A DNA stretch of 64,000 nt from G963422275 sp963422275 (GCA_963422275.1 OY729418.1:2604001-2668000), one strand, 5' to 3'; positions 26,804 through 37,221 are shown, numbered from the stretch's first letter. Notes: generated from the sequence alone by a model not told the origin. Numbers and translations are program-made.

Positions 26804-27889
26804 TTAGTTTTGGCGGGGAAGGGCGCGCTCCGCCACGTCAAATAGATAGATTTTTGAGGAGTCCACTTTCAGTGAAACAAGATTCCCCGGATCTGGTGCG
26901 TGCTCTGGTGGGGCCTTGTATTTAATTTTCTGGCCACCATCCAGCACGGCGTGAACAATATTCTCTCCTCCGAGCCTTTCCGCGACTTGAACCCTTGCAC
27001 CCATCGACCCCTCGCTTGCGGTGGATTGACAGATGTGCTCGGGCCTCAAACCCAGAATGATCTTTTTCCCAGATATAGAGAGGCCCGTCATGTCGATGCT
27101 CACAGATCCGCCTGGAAACAGGGCATAGGCTTTTTTGTTCTCTTGTGGGTCTAGTTCCGCGTCGATGAAACTCATGGAGGGCGATCCGATGAAACTTCCG
27201 ACAAAGACATTTGCCGGATTGGCGTAAAGCTCCATTGGAGTGCCAATTTGTTCCACATTTCCGTCGCGCAAAATGACTATGCGATCGGCGAGCGTCATGG
27301 CTTCGACTTGATCATGAGTGACATAAATCATGCTAGCGTCGATCTCCTCGTGGAGACGGGCGATCTCGATACGCATCTGAACCCGGAGCGCCGCGTCCAG
27401 GTTGGAGAGGGGTTCATCGAAAAGGAATGCGCTTGGGCTTCTAATGATCGCCCTGCCGATAGCTACGCGCTGCCGCTGGCCTCCTGACAGAGCCTTTGGC
27501 TTGCGCTCGAGGAGATTGGAAATTTGAAGTAGTTCAGCAACTTGATCCACCCGACGGCGAATTTCGTCCTTCGGCATCCTTGCGAGCGTCAGGCCAAACG
27601 CGATGTTCTGAAATACGGTCATGTGCGGATAGAGTGCATAAGATTGAAATACCATGGCAACTCCACGGCGAGAGGGCGGCAACTCGTTGACCCGAATGCC
27701 ATCAATTCGGATTTCGCCATCTGAAATCTCTTCGAGACCGGCAATCATGCGCAAGAGAGTGGATTTTCCACAACCGGACGGACCAACAAACACAGTCAGC
27801 TCGCCGTGTGGCAACTCCATGTCGACGCCGTGAACAACTTGTACATCTCCAAACCGTTTAAATACTCTTGACATTTCAATGGTCGACAT
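26804..27889 (-). CDS. Sugar ABC transporter ATPase (UgpC/MsmK/MalK type)
   Basis: 361 aa. Walker A GPSGCGKST (about 36-44), signature LSGGQRQR (about 134), Walker B AFLFDEPLSNLDA (about 155), H-loop VTHDQVEAM, then a C-terminal MalK-like regulatory OB domain with LGLRPEHI. Powers import by the permease pair encoded upstream. Same operon. Confidence 0.93.
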   Translation of the reverse strand: MSTIEMSRVFKRFGDVQVVHGVDMELPHGELTVFVGPSGCGKSTLLRMIAGLEEISDGEIRIDGIRVNELPPSRRGVAMVFQSYALYPHMTVFQNIAFGLTLARMPKDEIRRRVDQVAELLQISNLLERKPKALSGGQRQRVAIGRAIIRSPSAFLFDEPLSNLDAALRVQMRIEIARLHEEIDASMIYVTHDQVEAMTLADRIVILRDGNVEQIGTPMELYANPANVFVGSFIGSPSMSFIDAELDPQENKKAYALFPGGSVSIDMTGLSISGKKIILGLRPEHICQSTASEGSMGARVQVAERLGGENIVHAVLDGGQKIKYKAPPEHAPDPGNLVSLKVDSSKIYLFDVAERALPRQN

Positions 27890-28012
27890 TCGTATCGTTC
27901 CTTGATGCGGTTTCGCGATATGCTCGAATGGGAATGCACTCCCGGCCTGGCATGCCCCGCACGCCTAGGTGTCGTCGTCTCACACGTTTCTCGGTCTTGA
28001 TTCCCGGGTGCT

Positions 28013-28843
28013 TCATCCCTTTGTCGCCCCAGCGGTCAGACCTCCGACGAGGTGACGCTCGTAGAACAAGAACACGACCAGCACAGGTGCGACCATCATG
28101 CTGGTCGCCGCTAGCACCTCACCCCAGTCCACCGTTTCGCTGTCGAGCAAGCGGTAGAGTCCGATCGGCAAGGTCAGTTTTTCATCAGAGCTCAAGAGAA
28201 CCAGCGCGTAGAGAAACTCGTTCCAGGCGTGGATAAAGGTGAATATCCCGACCGCAGCGAGCCCCGGCTTCGAAAGCGGCAAGACGATCTTGAGAAAGAT
28301 TGTCAGCTTGCTAGCTCCGTCTATCAACGCCGCCTCTTCCAGATCAACCGGGATGGTCTGGAAGTATGCCGTCAACATCCACATGCCGAACGGAAATGAA
28401 AAGGTCATGTAAGTTAAGATCAGGCCAACATAGGAATCGACCAACCGCAAATTAACCATCGCGACAAACAGTGGCACAACCAAGAGAATTTGCGGGAAAA
28501 TATAGGTGATGAGCACGCCACGCGAGACAAGCGACTTGCCGCGAAATTTCAATCTGGCAAGGCTGTGGCCTGCCATGGCGCTCAGCATGATGGTCAGGAT
28601 GGTGGTGATCGCCGCGATCAAAAAAGAATTCACCATCATCAGGCCGAAACCCGTGTTTTGCCAGACGTTTATGTATGCAGAGATATCGAATGCCGCAGTA
28701 AAATAGGGCGGCGGCGTCTCTAGCAGCATGGTTCGAGGACGGACGGACGAAGCTATCATCCAATAAAGCGGGAAAACTGAAAACAGCGACACCAGGATCA
28801 GTGCGAGGTAACTGCCGATCCGCGTTCGAAGACCGAGTTTCAT
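28013..28843 (-). CDS. Carbohydrate ABC transporter permease (MalG-like)
   Basis: 276 aa with about six hydrophobic helices and the cytoplasmic EAA loop LEEAALIDGASKLTIFLKIVLPLSKPG (in two parts, about 185-210). The ATG overlaps the preceding permease stop (ATGA). Forms the inner-membrane channel with the 317-aa permease. Confidence 0.92.
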   Translation of the reverse strand: MKLGLRTRIGSYLALILVSLFSVFPLYWMIASSVRPRTMLLETPPPYFTAAFDISAYINVWQNTGFGLMMVNSFLIAAITTILTIMLSAMAGHSLARLKFRGKSLVSRGVLITYIFPQILLVVPLFVAMVNLRLVDSYVGLILTYMTFSFPFGMWMLTAYFQTIPVDLEEAALIDGASKLTIFLKIVLPLSKPGLAAVGIFTFIHAWNEFLYALVLLSSDEKLTLPIGLYRLLDSETVDWGEVLAATSMMVAPVLVVFLFYERHLVGGLTAGATKG

Positions 28844-29793
28844 TGCTCGTCCTCAATCTTGAACAGTCGGAAATAGATCCAAATAAAAACCGACAAAACG
28901 CCGAGGAGAGCGATGGCGATCGACGCGGTTTGGCCGATAAAGCCCTGATGCCAGCCGATATGGTAGGCGTAAAGCGGAAGCGTTTCGGTTGCGCGTACCG
29001 GCCCACCGCCGGTGGTCACGAATAGCAGATCGAACGTGTTGAAGACCCAGATCGTCCTGAGCACGATTATGATGCCGACAATCCGCATGATCGCCGGAAA
29101 GATCACGTAGCGTATGGTTTGCAGGTAGCTGGCGCCCTCCAGCCGGGCGACCTCGAAATGGTCCTCAGGTATCGCCTGAAGGCCAGCGAGTATCGCCAGT
29201 GCGAACAGCGGAAAACCAAACCAGACATTGATCATGATCACAGCAGACATGGCCGTGGTGCTCTGACTCAGCCAGGAGATCGGTGTGTCGATTATTCCTA
29301 GGCTGATAAGCATGAAATTCAGGACGCCGAACAGGGAATGGAGCATCCATTTCCAGATAAGCGCGACTGTAACCGGCGGAAAGGCGTAGGGCACGATCAT
29401 GGCCAGCCGAAACAGAGTACGACCAGGCAAGGGTAGATTGAGCAATAGGGCGACCGCAAAACCCAGAAGGAACTGGATCGATATCGATGCTGCAGTCCAA
29501 ACTAACGTGTTGTAAAAAGCTGAATAGAACTTCTTGTCCGTGAATGTGTAAACATAGTTTTCCAGACCAATGAACGCCACTCCCTGATAGACGAGGTGTT
29601 TGTTGGTGAAGCTGATGTAGATGTTTGAAATTACCGGGTAGGTCAGGATCACCACTAAAAGGAGAATGCCGGGCAGCAAGAAAATGACGCCGAGATGACG
29701 GTCGAAGAAAAAACGCAATTTCTCGCCCCGACCAACGGGAACAGATGGTCCTACTCTGTACGTAGTTGCATTGTCCGGGTGATGGCCGGTCAT
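28840..29793 (-). CDS. Carbohydrate ABC transporter permease (MalF/UgpA-like)
   Basis: 317 aa, six or seven membrane helices (first about 32-55, LPGILLLVVILTYPVI) and an EAA loop FEVARLEGASYLQTIRYVIFPAI (about 215-237). Partner of the MalG-like permease. Confidence 0.92.
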   Translation of the reverse strand: MTGHHPDNATTYRVGPSVPVGRGEKLRFFFDRHLGVIFLLPGILLLVVILTYPVISNIYISFTNKHLVYQGVAFIGLENYVYTFTDKKFYSAFYNTLVWTAASISIQFLLGFAVALLLNLPLPGRTLFRLAMIVPYAFPPVTVALIWKWMLHSLFGVLNFMLISLGIIDTPISWLSQSTTAMSAVIMINVWFGFPLFALAILAGLQAIPEDHFEVARLEGASYLQTIRYVIFPAIMRIVGIIIVLRTIWVFNTFDLLFVTTGGGPVRATETLPLYAYHIGWHQGFIGQTASIAIALLGVLSVFIWIYFRLFKIEDEQ

Positions 29794-29959
29794 CTAAATC
29801 TCTATTCCAGGCTCTTTCTACGCGAACATTGCTCATTCTTGCAGAAAAAAGACAGAAATGCCGGCAAGCCGGTTTCAATTCCGAAGTGTCAGGCACCGCA
29901 GGCCGCGTATGCGGCCCGCGGCGAAATCCGCTTCTGCGGTTCCTTCTGGCTTGATGTTC

Positions 29960-31255
29960 TTATCGGCGACGCGCCCTGTCGATGAGAGTTTGAATCTCAT
30001 CGTGGGCGGCAGCGACCGCTTCCTCAACGTTCGCGTCGTTCAACGCGATGTCTGCGAGCATGTTCTCAATGATGCCACTGCCGTAAACTGTCGTGGCATA
30101 TGGATTGAGGCCATTGGTTAGGCCGATGTCGGATCCCTTCGCCACACCCTCAAGCGTCAGCTTGGCGCCGTGCTCAAACTTCTTGATGTTGTCGACGGCA
30201 AAAAAATCGGGATTGTTCGCGACTGACTTGGTTGCCGGATACATTCCGCCAGCGATGGTGTGAAGGAACGAGATGTAGTTCTCATCCTTGTAGAGATAGG
30301 CGACCCAACTGTCGGCGGCTGCCTCGCGGTCGCTGTTCATCAAAGTAATGCCAACATCGCCGACATACCATCCATCCTGCTTGCGCGTCGGCGGCGGGGC
30401 AACGCCCACGGCGCCGGAGGCATACAGTTCGGGCTGCTTGCCTTTCATCGCATCTGTGACAAACATGGTGTCGAAAACCATTACGGACTTGCCAGACGTA
30501 AAGAGATCAAAGACGTTACCGTGGAATGACAGGCTGACCTCGCCTTTGGGCGAGCCGGCTTTGTAGAGTTCGATGAGTTGCTTTACGGCTTCGATGTTTT
30601 CCGGTGAGTTAAAGACCGAGTTGCCTTCGGCATCCAGGTAGGAGCCGCCGTTAGAGCGCATGAAAAGGTAGAGATACTGAGTTCCGCCGGTGTCGGCTGG
30701 GTCCCACATCTGCACCATGCCGTAGCGGTCAGGCGCGTTTGTCGTCTTCCTTGCAACCTCGATATACTCTTCCCAGGTGCGCGGCGGCTCTAGGCCAAGT
30801 TCGTCAAGCACATCCTTTCGATAGAACAGCAGCCGCGCATGATTGTAGAACGGCAGGCTGATCAACTGGTCCTTGTAGGTGTGAAAATTCTTCAGCAGTC
30901 CTTCTGACGCGAATTTGTCCCGGCCACTGATCAACTTCACCGCGCCATCCATTGGGCGGGAAACTCCGGCTTCGCTCATGGCAATGCATATCGCCGGCAG
31001 GCAAATGCTGACGTCAGGCAATGTGCCGGCTGCGGCTGCGGCAGTCCATTTCTCGTTCACCTTGCCCCACGGTACAACCTCAATATTGACACTTATTCCG
31101 GTCTCTGTCTCGAACTGTTCGGCGATGCTCTCCATCGCGGCGATGCGAGCCGGTTGCGTGAACGAGTGCCAGAACTCGATCTCTTCGGCCATTGCACCAT
31201 TGACTGCGACAGCAAGTGCCGCCGTTATTCCCAGCGTTAGCGTTCGTTTGCGCAT
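29960..31255 (-). CDS. Sugar ABC transporter substrate-binding protein
   Basis: 431 aa from ATG 31255, preceded by gggagag; a longer in-frame start at 31330 would place non-signal sequence before the leader and overlap the candidate operator. Signal peptide MRKRTLTLGITAALAVAV...AMA is followed by EEIEFWHSF, the typical mature start of family-1 solute-binding proteins. Binds the sugar (likely a uronate or its oligomer, from context) in the periplasm. First gene of the transporter operon; 166 bp separate it from the permease gene. Confidence 0.92.
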   Translation of the reverse strand: MRKRTLTLGITAALAVAVNGAMAEEIEFWHSFTQPARIAAMESIAEQFETETGISVNIEVVPWGKVNEKWTAAAAAGTLPDVSICLPAICIAMSEAGVSRPMDGAVKLISGRDKFASEGLLKNFHTYKDQLISLPFYNHARLLFYRKDVLDELGLEPPRTWEEYIEVARKTTNAPDRYGMVQMWDPADTGGTQYLYLFMRSNGGSYLDAEGNSVFNSPENIEAVKQLIELYKAGSPKGEVSLSFHGNVFDLFTSGKSVMVFDTMFVTDAMKGKQPELYASGAVGVAPPPTRKQDGWYVGDVGITLMNSDREAAADSWVAYLYKDENYISFLHTIAGGMYPATKSVANNPDFFAVDNIKKFEHGAKLTLEGVAKGSDIGLTNGLNPYATTVYGSGIIENMLADIALNDANVEEAVAAAHDEIQTLIDRARRR

Positions 31256-31295
31256 TGGTTTTCTCTCCCAGGTGATTACCATCGGACGCGCCATT

Positions 31296-31314
31296 TTTTG
31301 AATGGCATTAAAAA
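31296..31314. promoter_or_regulatory. Candidate IclR operator before the transporter operon
   Basis: TTTTGAAT-ggc-ATTAAAAA, the same layout as the perfect site at 19229 with one arm mismatch, 41 bp upstream of the binding-protein ATG. Confidence 0.6.
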
Positions 31315-31472
31315 TCTGTATCTTGTTCAAGTTTTTGTGTCAACAGGCTATTGCCCCACAAACGGCGTGTGTTTGCCAAGCGGCCGACATCGGCTGCCTT
31401 ACGAAATCGCCATGTGCATGCGTGATGGAGTGCCCTCTCAGGTTGCGGGCAACCAAGACTTGGCTGTACCTA

Positions 31473-32504
31473 CTAGATGCGTAACCTAGGGTTGCTCTTA
31501 ACTTCCGGATTGATCACGCTTTGCGGGATACGTCCGGCAAGCACATCCCTGACTAAATCCACGCACAAATTCGCTTGACGTCTGATCGTGCTGCGGGTCA
31601 TGCCCGCAACGTGTGGAGTCAGAAGCACGTTGGGGCAAGAGAGCAGCGGACTGTTCGAAAAGTCTGGTTCATCCTCGAAGGCGTCGATGGCCGCTCCGGC
31701 AATTGATCGATTGTGGAGTGCGGTGCTCAGCGCACTGTCATGAACAAGCGCGCCTCGGGCAGTATTGATCAGGAAAGCGTCAGCGCGCATGCGATCAAAC
31801 TCAGGCGCGCGAAACATATGCCGCGTTTCATCGTTAAGCGCCGCGTGTAAAGAAACAAATCGCGACGTCTTCAGCAGAATGTCAAAGTCGACCGGCTGAA
31901 CGTATTTGGGGAATTCGATTGCATGGGGATCGAATGCGACCACCTCCATGCCGAATGCGTTGGCAAGCCGCGCGACCTCGCTCCCTATAGCGCCAAGCCC
32001 CACCAACCCCATTCTCTCACCGCGAATTTCGAAGCCAGGATATTCAGGCGAGTAAACAGATTTCGAGACCCCGTAACAAAATGCATGGTCCATGTTGCCC
32101 GCAATTGTCTGCTTGTGCAAGTTCAAGAAATTGCGAGAAAGCGCAAGCACAACGCCGACGGTAAACTCGGCTACAGAATGAGAGAACTGTGCCGGTGTTA
32201 CGACGACAAGCACTCCGCACCGCGTGGCAGCTTCACGGTCTACGTTAAGGGTCTCAACACCGGATCGCACAAATGCCTTCAAGAACTTGTTGTCTTCGAA
32301 CAAAACTTGCCCAGCTCCGGTGAGCCACTCCGAAATTATCACATCGCAATCCGGTGCCAGTTGAAGCATTTCATCATCGCTCGGGGGGCGGCCTAACGGG
32401 TTGTAGATGACGTCACATATTTCCTGCAGGCGCACCAAAGCGCCATCGTCAAAAAAGAGATCCAAATCGGTTTCAGGATGAGTGAGGAAAACTTGCGGAC
32501 GCAT
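31473..32504 (-). CDS. D-isomer-specific 2-hydroxyacid dehydrogenase
   Basis: About 343 aa from ATG 32504 (ATG 32519 also possible). NAD-binding GLVGLGAIGSEVARLANAFGM (split 160-180), substrate Arg region INTARGALV, and the C-terminal catalytic His in LLTPHVAGMT. Reduces or oxidises a 2-keto/2-hydroxy acid. The start lies beside the stop of the upstream isomerase gene (32506), so they are coupled; likely a sugar-acid step in this pathway. The frame open to 32615 overlaps the isomerase and is probably not used. Confidence 0.88.
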   Translation of the reverse strand: MRPQVFLTHPETDLDLFFDDGALVRLQEICDVIYNPLGRPPSDDEMLQLAPDCDVIISEWLTGAGQVLFEDNKFLKAFVRSGVETLNVDREAATRCGVLVVVTPAQFSHSVAEFTVGVVLALSRNFLNLHKQTIAGNMDHAFCYGVSKSVYSPEYPGFEIRGERMGLVGLGAIGSEVARLANAFGMEVVAFDPHAIEFPKYVQPVDFDILLKTSRFVSLHAALNDETRHMFRAPEFDRMRADAFLINTARGALVHDSALSTALHNRSIAGAAIDAFEDEPDFSNSPLLSCPNVLLTPHVAGMTRSTIRRQANLCVDLVRDVLAGRIPQSVINPEVKSNPRLRI

Positions 32505-32505
32505 A

Positions 32506-33372
32506 TCAGTCGGCGCCATCCATCGCGACGCTAAGCGCTGAGCGCAAAGCGGCAAGTTCATTGACCAGACCAGTCTCAGCCGGCGGAAGAATGTCGGAAA
32601 ACCACCGCCCGCCATACTCAGCCGTTACAAATCCGCAATAGCCGTCCCGCACGAGCCAGCTGATCCAGTCGGTTAATTTTCCTTCGCCCTTACCCAAAAG
32701 ACACTGCCTGAAGCCGTGCCTGTCTACTTTTAGGCCTCCTTCGATTTTCTGATAGTCGTTGACGTGGACGTGACGAATTGCGCCGCGTTGAAGGTCATAT
32801 GCGGCCCTGTCGTTTGATTCACCCATAATCGAAAGATTGGCCGGGTCGTAAAGAACCCCGACTGAGGAGTGATCTACATTCGATATCAATGCCATCATTT
32901 CGCTTGCTGTATCGATTGCTGTGTTCATGTGATTTTCCACGGCCAGACCGATATCGCGTGAAGCCGCCTCATCAGCGAGTACCTGCAGCGACCGGATCAA
33001 TCGCGTAGTTGACATTGTCCGTTCCTCCGTCACGACAGACATGCCTGGGAGCAACCTGACGAAGCGGGCCCGAAGCTCCGCTGCAATATCCAGTGCGCGG
33101 CGCATGTTGTCGATTGCCCTCAGACGCACGGTTTCGCTTGGGCTATTGAAACCGTCCACGTAAGGCACCAGGCAGGGGACATCTAAGCCTAACTCCCGGA
33201 TCCGTGCCCCTGTTCGAGCCGCTTCCGTGTCAGAAATATTAGGACGCAAGGCGCACCGATAATCTTCTTGCAGAATAACATCGATGCCATCAAAACCTAC
33301 CTGTCGGAACAGTTGTGCAGCTTGCACTACATCCCGATCGGGCGTGGCCATTGTGTGGGCAGCAAATTTCAC
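32506..33372 (-). CDS. Sugar phosphate isomerase/epimerase (xylose-isomerase-like TIM barrel)
   Basis: 288 aa. AP-endonuclease-2/xylose-isomerase-like barrel: FRQVGFDGIDVILQEDY, ALDIAAELRARFVRLLPG, IGLAVENHMNT (metal Glu), VGVLYDPANL, HVHVND-type RHVHVNDYQKIEGG (metal His/Asp) and FVTAEYGG (metal Glu). Probably interconverts the imported sugar acid. First gene of a two-gene unit with the hydroxyacid dehydrogenase, with a candidate operator upstream. Confidence 0.87.
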   Translation of the reverse strand: MKFAAHTMATPDRDVVQAAQLFRQVGFDGIDVILQEDYRCALRPNISDTEAARTGARIRELGLDVPCLVPYVDGFNSPSETVRLRAIDNMRRALDIAAELRARFVRLLPGMSVVTEERTMSTTRLIRSLQVLADEAASRDIGLAVENHMNTAIDTASEMMALISNVDHSSVGVLYDPANLSIMGESNDRAAYDLQRGAIRHVHVNDYQKIEGGLKVDRHGFRQCLLGKGEGKLTDWISWLVRDGYCGFVTAEYGGRWFSDILPPAETGLVNELAALRSALSVAMDGAD

Positions 33373-33447
33373 ATCGCATCTCTTTGTTTATGGGTAGGAC
33401 CGATACCCAATGATCTTCGGAATCTTAACTCCCTGCACGTCGATATT

Positions 33448-33466
33448 TTTTGAACGCCGTTTCAAT
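33448..33466. promoter_or_regulatory. Candidate IclR operator before the isomerase gene
   Basis: TTTTGAAC-gcc-GTTTCAAT, a weaker version of the sites at 19229 and 31296, 76 bp upstream of the isomerase ATG. Confidence 0.45.
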
Positions 33467-33659
33467 TCTACACTTGTCCTGAAAATCACGCAATCGCCTT
33501 GCAGAACTCTCCCACGCTAGGACGACGAGACCTTCGTTCCCGATAGTTGGAAGGGAGAGCGGAAGCTGGACCCATAAGGCACGCAAGCGCGGTTTCCCGT
33601 GCGAGCAGTTGTCGATTTTGGTCTCTGCCGGCCGCACCGGCGTGGCCCTCAGCCATATC

Positions 33660-34175
33660 TTGGCACCATTTTCTGCACATATGGTTATGTGATTTGGATG
33701 CTTGATGGTATTTCCTCCGCATTTACAGGCAAATTGCATAAGACATCCAGTTAGTGTCTCGGTGCCCGTGAAGGGAATGCGCTGTTTTAAGACGTTTGAT
33801 TCGTTAACGTGTTTTTGATACATGCTGGGGAATGAACGGTCTTGGAGACAGGCGGTGAAATCCGGAACACTCTAAAAGATCGCTTCTCTCGGAGACATCG
33901 GCCCAGTCGGCGGCCATTTTTTGAACAAGACGCTTGCGGCCGGGCACGAGGTGCATACGCTTGTCCATACGCCAGACAAACTGTGGCCTAGCCCAGTCTG
34001 ACTGCGTTGAAGGGAGACGCAACCAACCCCCCGATGACGTTGCAAAGTTAATTGCGAGGGCCGATGTTGTGGTCAGTCGCGTAGGCAATCTGAAAGTCTA
34101 TCGGTCATGAACGCACCGCTGAAGCAGCGCTCTCGGTTGTTGAGAAAACTCTCCTAAATGCCCGTTTGTTTCCAG
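33660..34175 (+). pseudogene. Left part of a decayed copy of the SDR gene and its upstream region
   Basis: Collinear with 15330-15862. The coding part starts at 33855 (gtgaaatccggaacac vs atgaaaaccggaacat) and shares tttttgaacaag, gcttgcggc, gggcacgaggt, gtggtcagt and gtaggcaat at the right spacing. It has an in-frame TAA near codon 6 and several indels. It stops at tttccag (34175), exactly where the right half resumes at 54484. Confidence 0.82.
34163..34175 (+). repeat. Left direct repeat / candidate att site of genomic island
   Basis: cgtttgtttccag, repeated with one mismatch as cgtttgtgtccag at 54484-54496. It lies at the break in the SDR copy, 265 bp before an integrase remnant. Confidence 0.55.
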
Positions 34176-34440
34176 AAGACAACTCACTTTTTCCGGCACC
34201 TAGCCCTGCCTGCACCGGCATGCGCCGAGGTGCGCTTGGGCAGTATAAGAAGTTGTAAATAATCTATATTTCTGAGAGTGACGGCCTAATCTGCCCCTTG
34301 CGTTCACGCCCCCGATGCGCTTCAATACGCCCCAGTTTTCAGTCGGTCGCTTTCGTCTTGCTTACTGGTCTGGGACACCTTCAGACCGCTGCTGGTCGCG
34401 ACCCGCCTGAGCGTCGCCCCGATTGTCGAGGAGCAACGCC

Positions 34441-34916
34441 ATGCCCGAACGCCAGTCCCTAACGCTCACCAAGCGTATCGTGGATCGCCTCGCGGTCAAT
34501 GGCAAGGACGCCGCGAAGATCATCGCGCGGCTCAAGGACGGACTGCCGCCCGTCGAGACTGAGCCCGAGCCCGAGCCGACCGTGGCCGACCTCGCGGAGC
34601 GCTACGAGTGGGAATACGTCGCGATGCACTGCAAGAACAACACCATCAAGCACTACGGCCTCATGCTGAAGAAGCACATCGTGCCGGGTCTCGGTTCGCT
34701 TCGCGTCTCCGAGGTGGAGAAGAAGCACATCCTCAGGTTCCAGTTCGGGCTGAGCGACATGCCCACGGTGGCAAACCGGACGGTCGACATCCTGGTGAAG
34801 ATGTTCGCCATGGCCGAGCTCTGGGAGATGCGCCCGCCGGGCCGGAACCCGTGCCGGTCGTCTCTCGTTTGCTTGGTCACAAGCACCCAAGCATGACGCT
34901 GCGCTACGCCTTGAAG
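34441..34916 (+). pseudogene. Tyrosine recombinase/integrase, internally deleted
   Basis: From ATG 34441 the N-terminal and core-binding domain is recognisable (MPERQSLTLTKRIVDRL, DLAERYEWEYVAMHCKNNTIKHYG in parts, LGSLRVSEVEKKHILRF, VANRTVDILVKMFAMAELW). At 34851 it jumps in another frame to VSRLLGHKHPSMTLRYA, the C-terminal box with the catalytic Tyr. The central catalytic part is deleted. Confidence 0.8.
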
Positions 34917-35145
34917 GGCCTGTGTTGCAAGCTCCTTTGTGCCTATGCTGAGAGCCGAGACGACGGTGGGAGCCGGTTCCAGCACGACGGACGGAGCTGG
35001 TTCCGGGTGGTGGCAAAGCCGAAGACGATCATGAATACGCTCGGTCCGCGGTCTCACCGGCGTGCGCGCTACTGCGACGGCACGACAGCCACGTCGCTGG
35101 TGCTTGTCTACGATCGCCTGGATTCGCCTGGTAGCCGGGGGCAAG

Positions 35146-35373
35146 CGCCACCTGATGGCGGGTGAGCTTTCCTTAGGCCATCGCAAGCTGCCGGAGCTTG
35201 CGATGGCGCTGATGATGCGCCCGCGCATGCTGCTGCTCGATGAGCCGACCGCCGGCATCAACCCGACGCTCATCAACGGCGTAATAGAGCGGCTGGAGCG
35301 CGCCAACCGGGAGTTCGGCGTCACGCTCTTCGTCATCGAGCACAACATGCGCGTCATCATGAGCCTTCCGTAA
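35146..35373 (+). pseudogene. Fragment of a branched-chain amino acid ABC ATPase (LivG type)
   Basis: Only the C-terminal half of the nucleotide-binding domain remains: a decayed signature ELSLGHRK, Walker B MLLLDEPTAGINP, and H-loop VIEHNMRVIMSL, ending in a stop where the family continues with ADRI. No start, no Walker A, no permease genes nearby. The following 260 bp to IS110 hold nothing I recognise. Confidence 0.75.
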
Positions 35374-35640
35374 TGGGGCGTTCCCCGTAAAGCACAGTTT
35401 TCGACAGCCGACCGTCCCGGCTCGGTTTTCGATGTCGAGCTTGGTCGCTTGCGACGGGTCGCATATCGCCCGGCAGGTTCATGATGTCCCGGAGATCATG
35501 ATAATGGTCCGGCAGACGAGGCGTGCAACGTGCATCATCGGGAACCGCGTCCCGGCGAGGGGACTCCGGTGGATCGCGCCACCTTCAGGCGCGGCTCGTT
35601 CCTCCTCTCCTTGCTGGCTGCTGGTGGGATGCAACCGTGC

Positions 35641-36641
35641 CTATGCCGTCTGAAGCGCCATCGCCTCCTCGCGCGTGAAGCGGAACCCGGTGCCGTCCCG
35701 CCACATACGGTGGAGCACCACGCCGATACGCCGGGCCAGGGCAACGGTCGCACGCTTCTTGCCCCGGAGCTTCGTGAGCCGCTGCGTCCAGGCCTTCAGC
35801 CAGTTCGGGCCGGCACAACGGTTCAGCATCACCGTGGCGGCCTGGTAGAGCGCCACACGCGCAGACCTGCGTCGCCGGCTTTCGTGATGCCGCCGACAAC
35901 GTCTCGCTCGCCGGATTGGTCCCGTCCCGGCGTCAACCCCACCCAGGGGCCGACATCCTTCGATCTTCGGAACCGCTCGGGATCGTCGATCGACGACATG
36001 AAGGTCAGTGCTATGACGTGGCCTACGCCGGGCATCGTCATCAGCAGGCGGCACACCGCGTTCTCCTTGGCCAGCCAGCTCGCAGCGCAGGGCCGCCCGC
36101 GCGCGCAGGATCGCGTTGCCGGCGATCACCCCCCCCCCCGGACACGGGCCTCGTAGTGGCCCTTCGAGACCTGGCCGAGCTTCTGGCCGAAGTTGCGCAG
36201 CACGCCGCGCAGCGAGAGCTCCAAATCGGTGAGCGCATCCACCAGAGACCTGCGCGAGGTCAGCAGCGCACGCATCTCCTGAGACGACACCGACTTGCAG
36301 TGCACCGGCCGGAACCAGCCCATCTGAAGCAACCGGGCGATGCCCTCGGCATCCCAGCGATCCGTCTTGATCGGCATCGCCTTCAGCGCCGCCTTTACCT
36401 GCCGGGTCTCCATCAGCACGGCCTCGAAGCCGGCGTCAGTCATCCCCTTGTGAAGCCATTGCGACAGGGGACCGGCTTCGAGACCGATCGCGTCGATCTC
36501 GTGCTCAAGCTTGCCCATGAACGCGACGAGGCCTTCAGGCGTGCTGGCGACCTGCGCCTCGGTCGCGATCTTGCCCTTCTCGTCGATAACGCAGATTGCC
36601 GTGCTTGCCAGCGATACATCCAGCCCGATACAGACAGCCAT
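35641..36641 (-). pseudogene. IS110-family transposase, frameshifted
   Basis: Start ATG 36641: MAVCIGLDVSLASTAICV gives the N-terminal DEDD catalytic domain, with IGLEAGPLSQWL and KTDRWDAEGIARLL. The frame breaks at a run of eleven C (36129-36139). The C-terminal Transposase_20 part follows in changing frames: LLMTMPGVGHVIALTFM, RRSKDVGPWVGLTP, then LTKLRGKKRATVALARRI to 35641. At least three frame changes. Confidence 0.85.
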
Positions 36642-36757
36642 GTCGTTTGTCCCTTTCCTCTCGAAGGATTGGGGCGCACCTTGCAGCAAGACCCCGTGAG
36701 CACGCTGAGCGTGCAAGGGCAACGACACCCGATTCGCCGTCATCGCGACAGGCTCCG

Positions 36758-37198
36758 ATGATGCCGATTGGCGCCAAGCCCCATTACGGCATCTGGGGAG
36801 ATTCAAATCTGTACCTGCGCCGCCGGGACCGGCAGACCCTCATGACTGTCGAGCACCGCGCCGCTCGCGGTCTCGACGACATCGAGATCGAGCTCAAGGA
36901 AGACGGAGAGGAGCCTTCCCTCCGGCTGCGCCAGCCGCCCCCGGCCGGCGGGGTGCCTCCGCCCGAAACCCCCGAATGCCGCGTCCTCAAGGCCCTCGCC
37001 GACGCCAGGGCGCCGCTCTCCCAACGCCAGATCCGCGAACGCGCCGCAACCCGGCACAAGACCGTCGGCGCCATCCTGCAAAAACTCGTCTAGGAGGGGC
37101 GCATCGAGCACAACGCCGAGGGCGGCTACAGCATCCTCGCAGGCGTAGCAGACAAGGCGGCTCCGGTCGACCCAATCAACGGCAGCCGCCGGCCGTAG
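36758..37198 (+). pseudogene. C-terminal remnant of a RepA-like AAA ATPase/helicase
   Basis: GAKPHYGIWGDSNLYLRRRDRQ (two parts) then VEHRAARGLDDIEIEL and a winged-helix-like tail LSQRQIRERAATRHKTVGAIL. An in-frame TAG at 37091 is followed by continued homology-like reading (EGRIEHNAEGGYSILAG) to the real end at 37198. The ATPase core is missing. Such genes are typical of plasmids and integrative elements of Alphaproteobacteria, from memory. Confidence 0.55.
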
Positions 37199-37221
37199 GC
37201 CACCCGGTTCCGCCAACGCGC

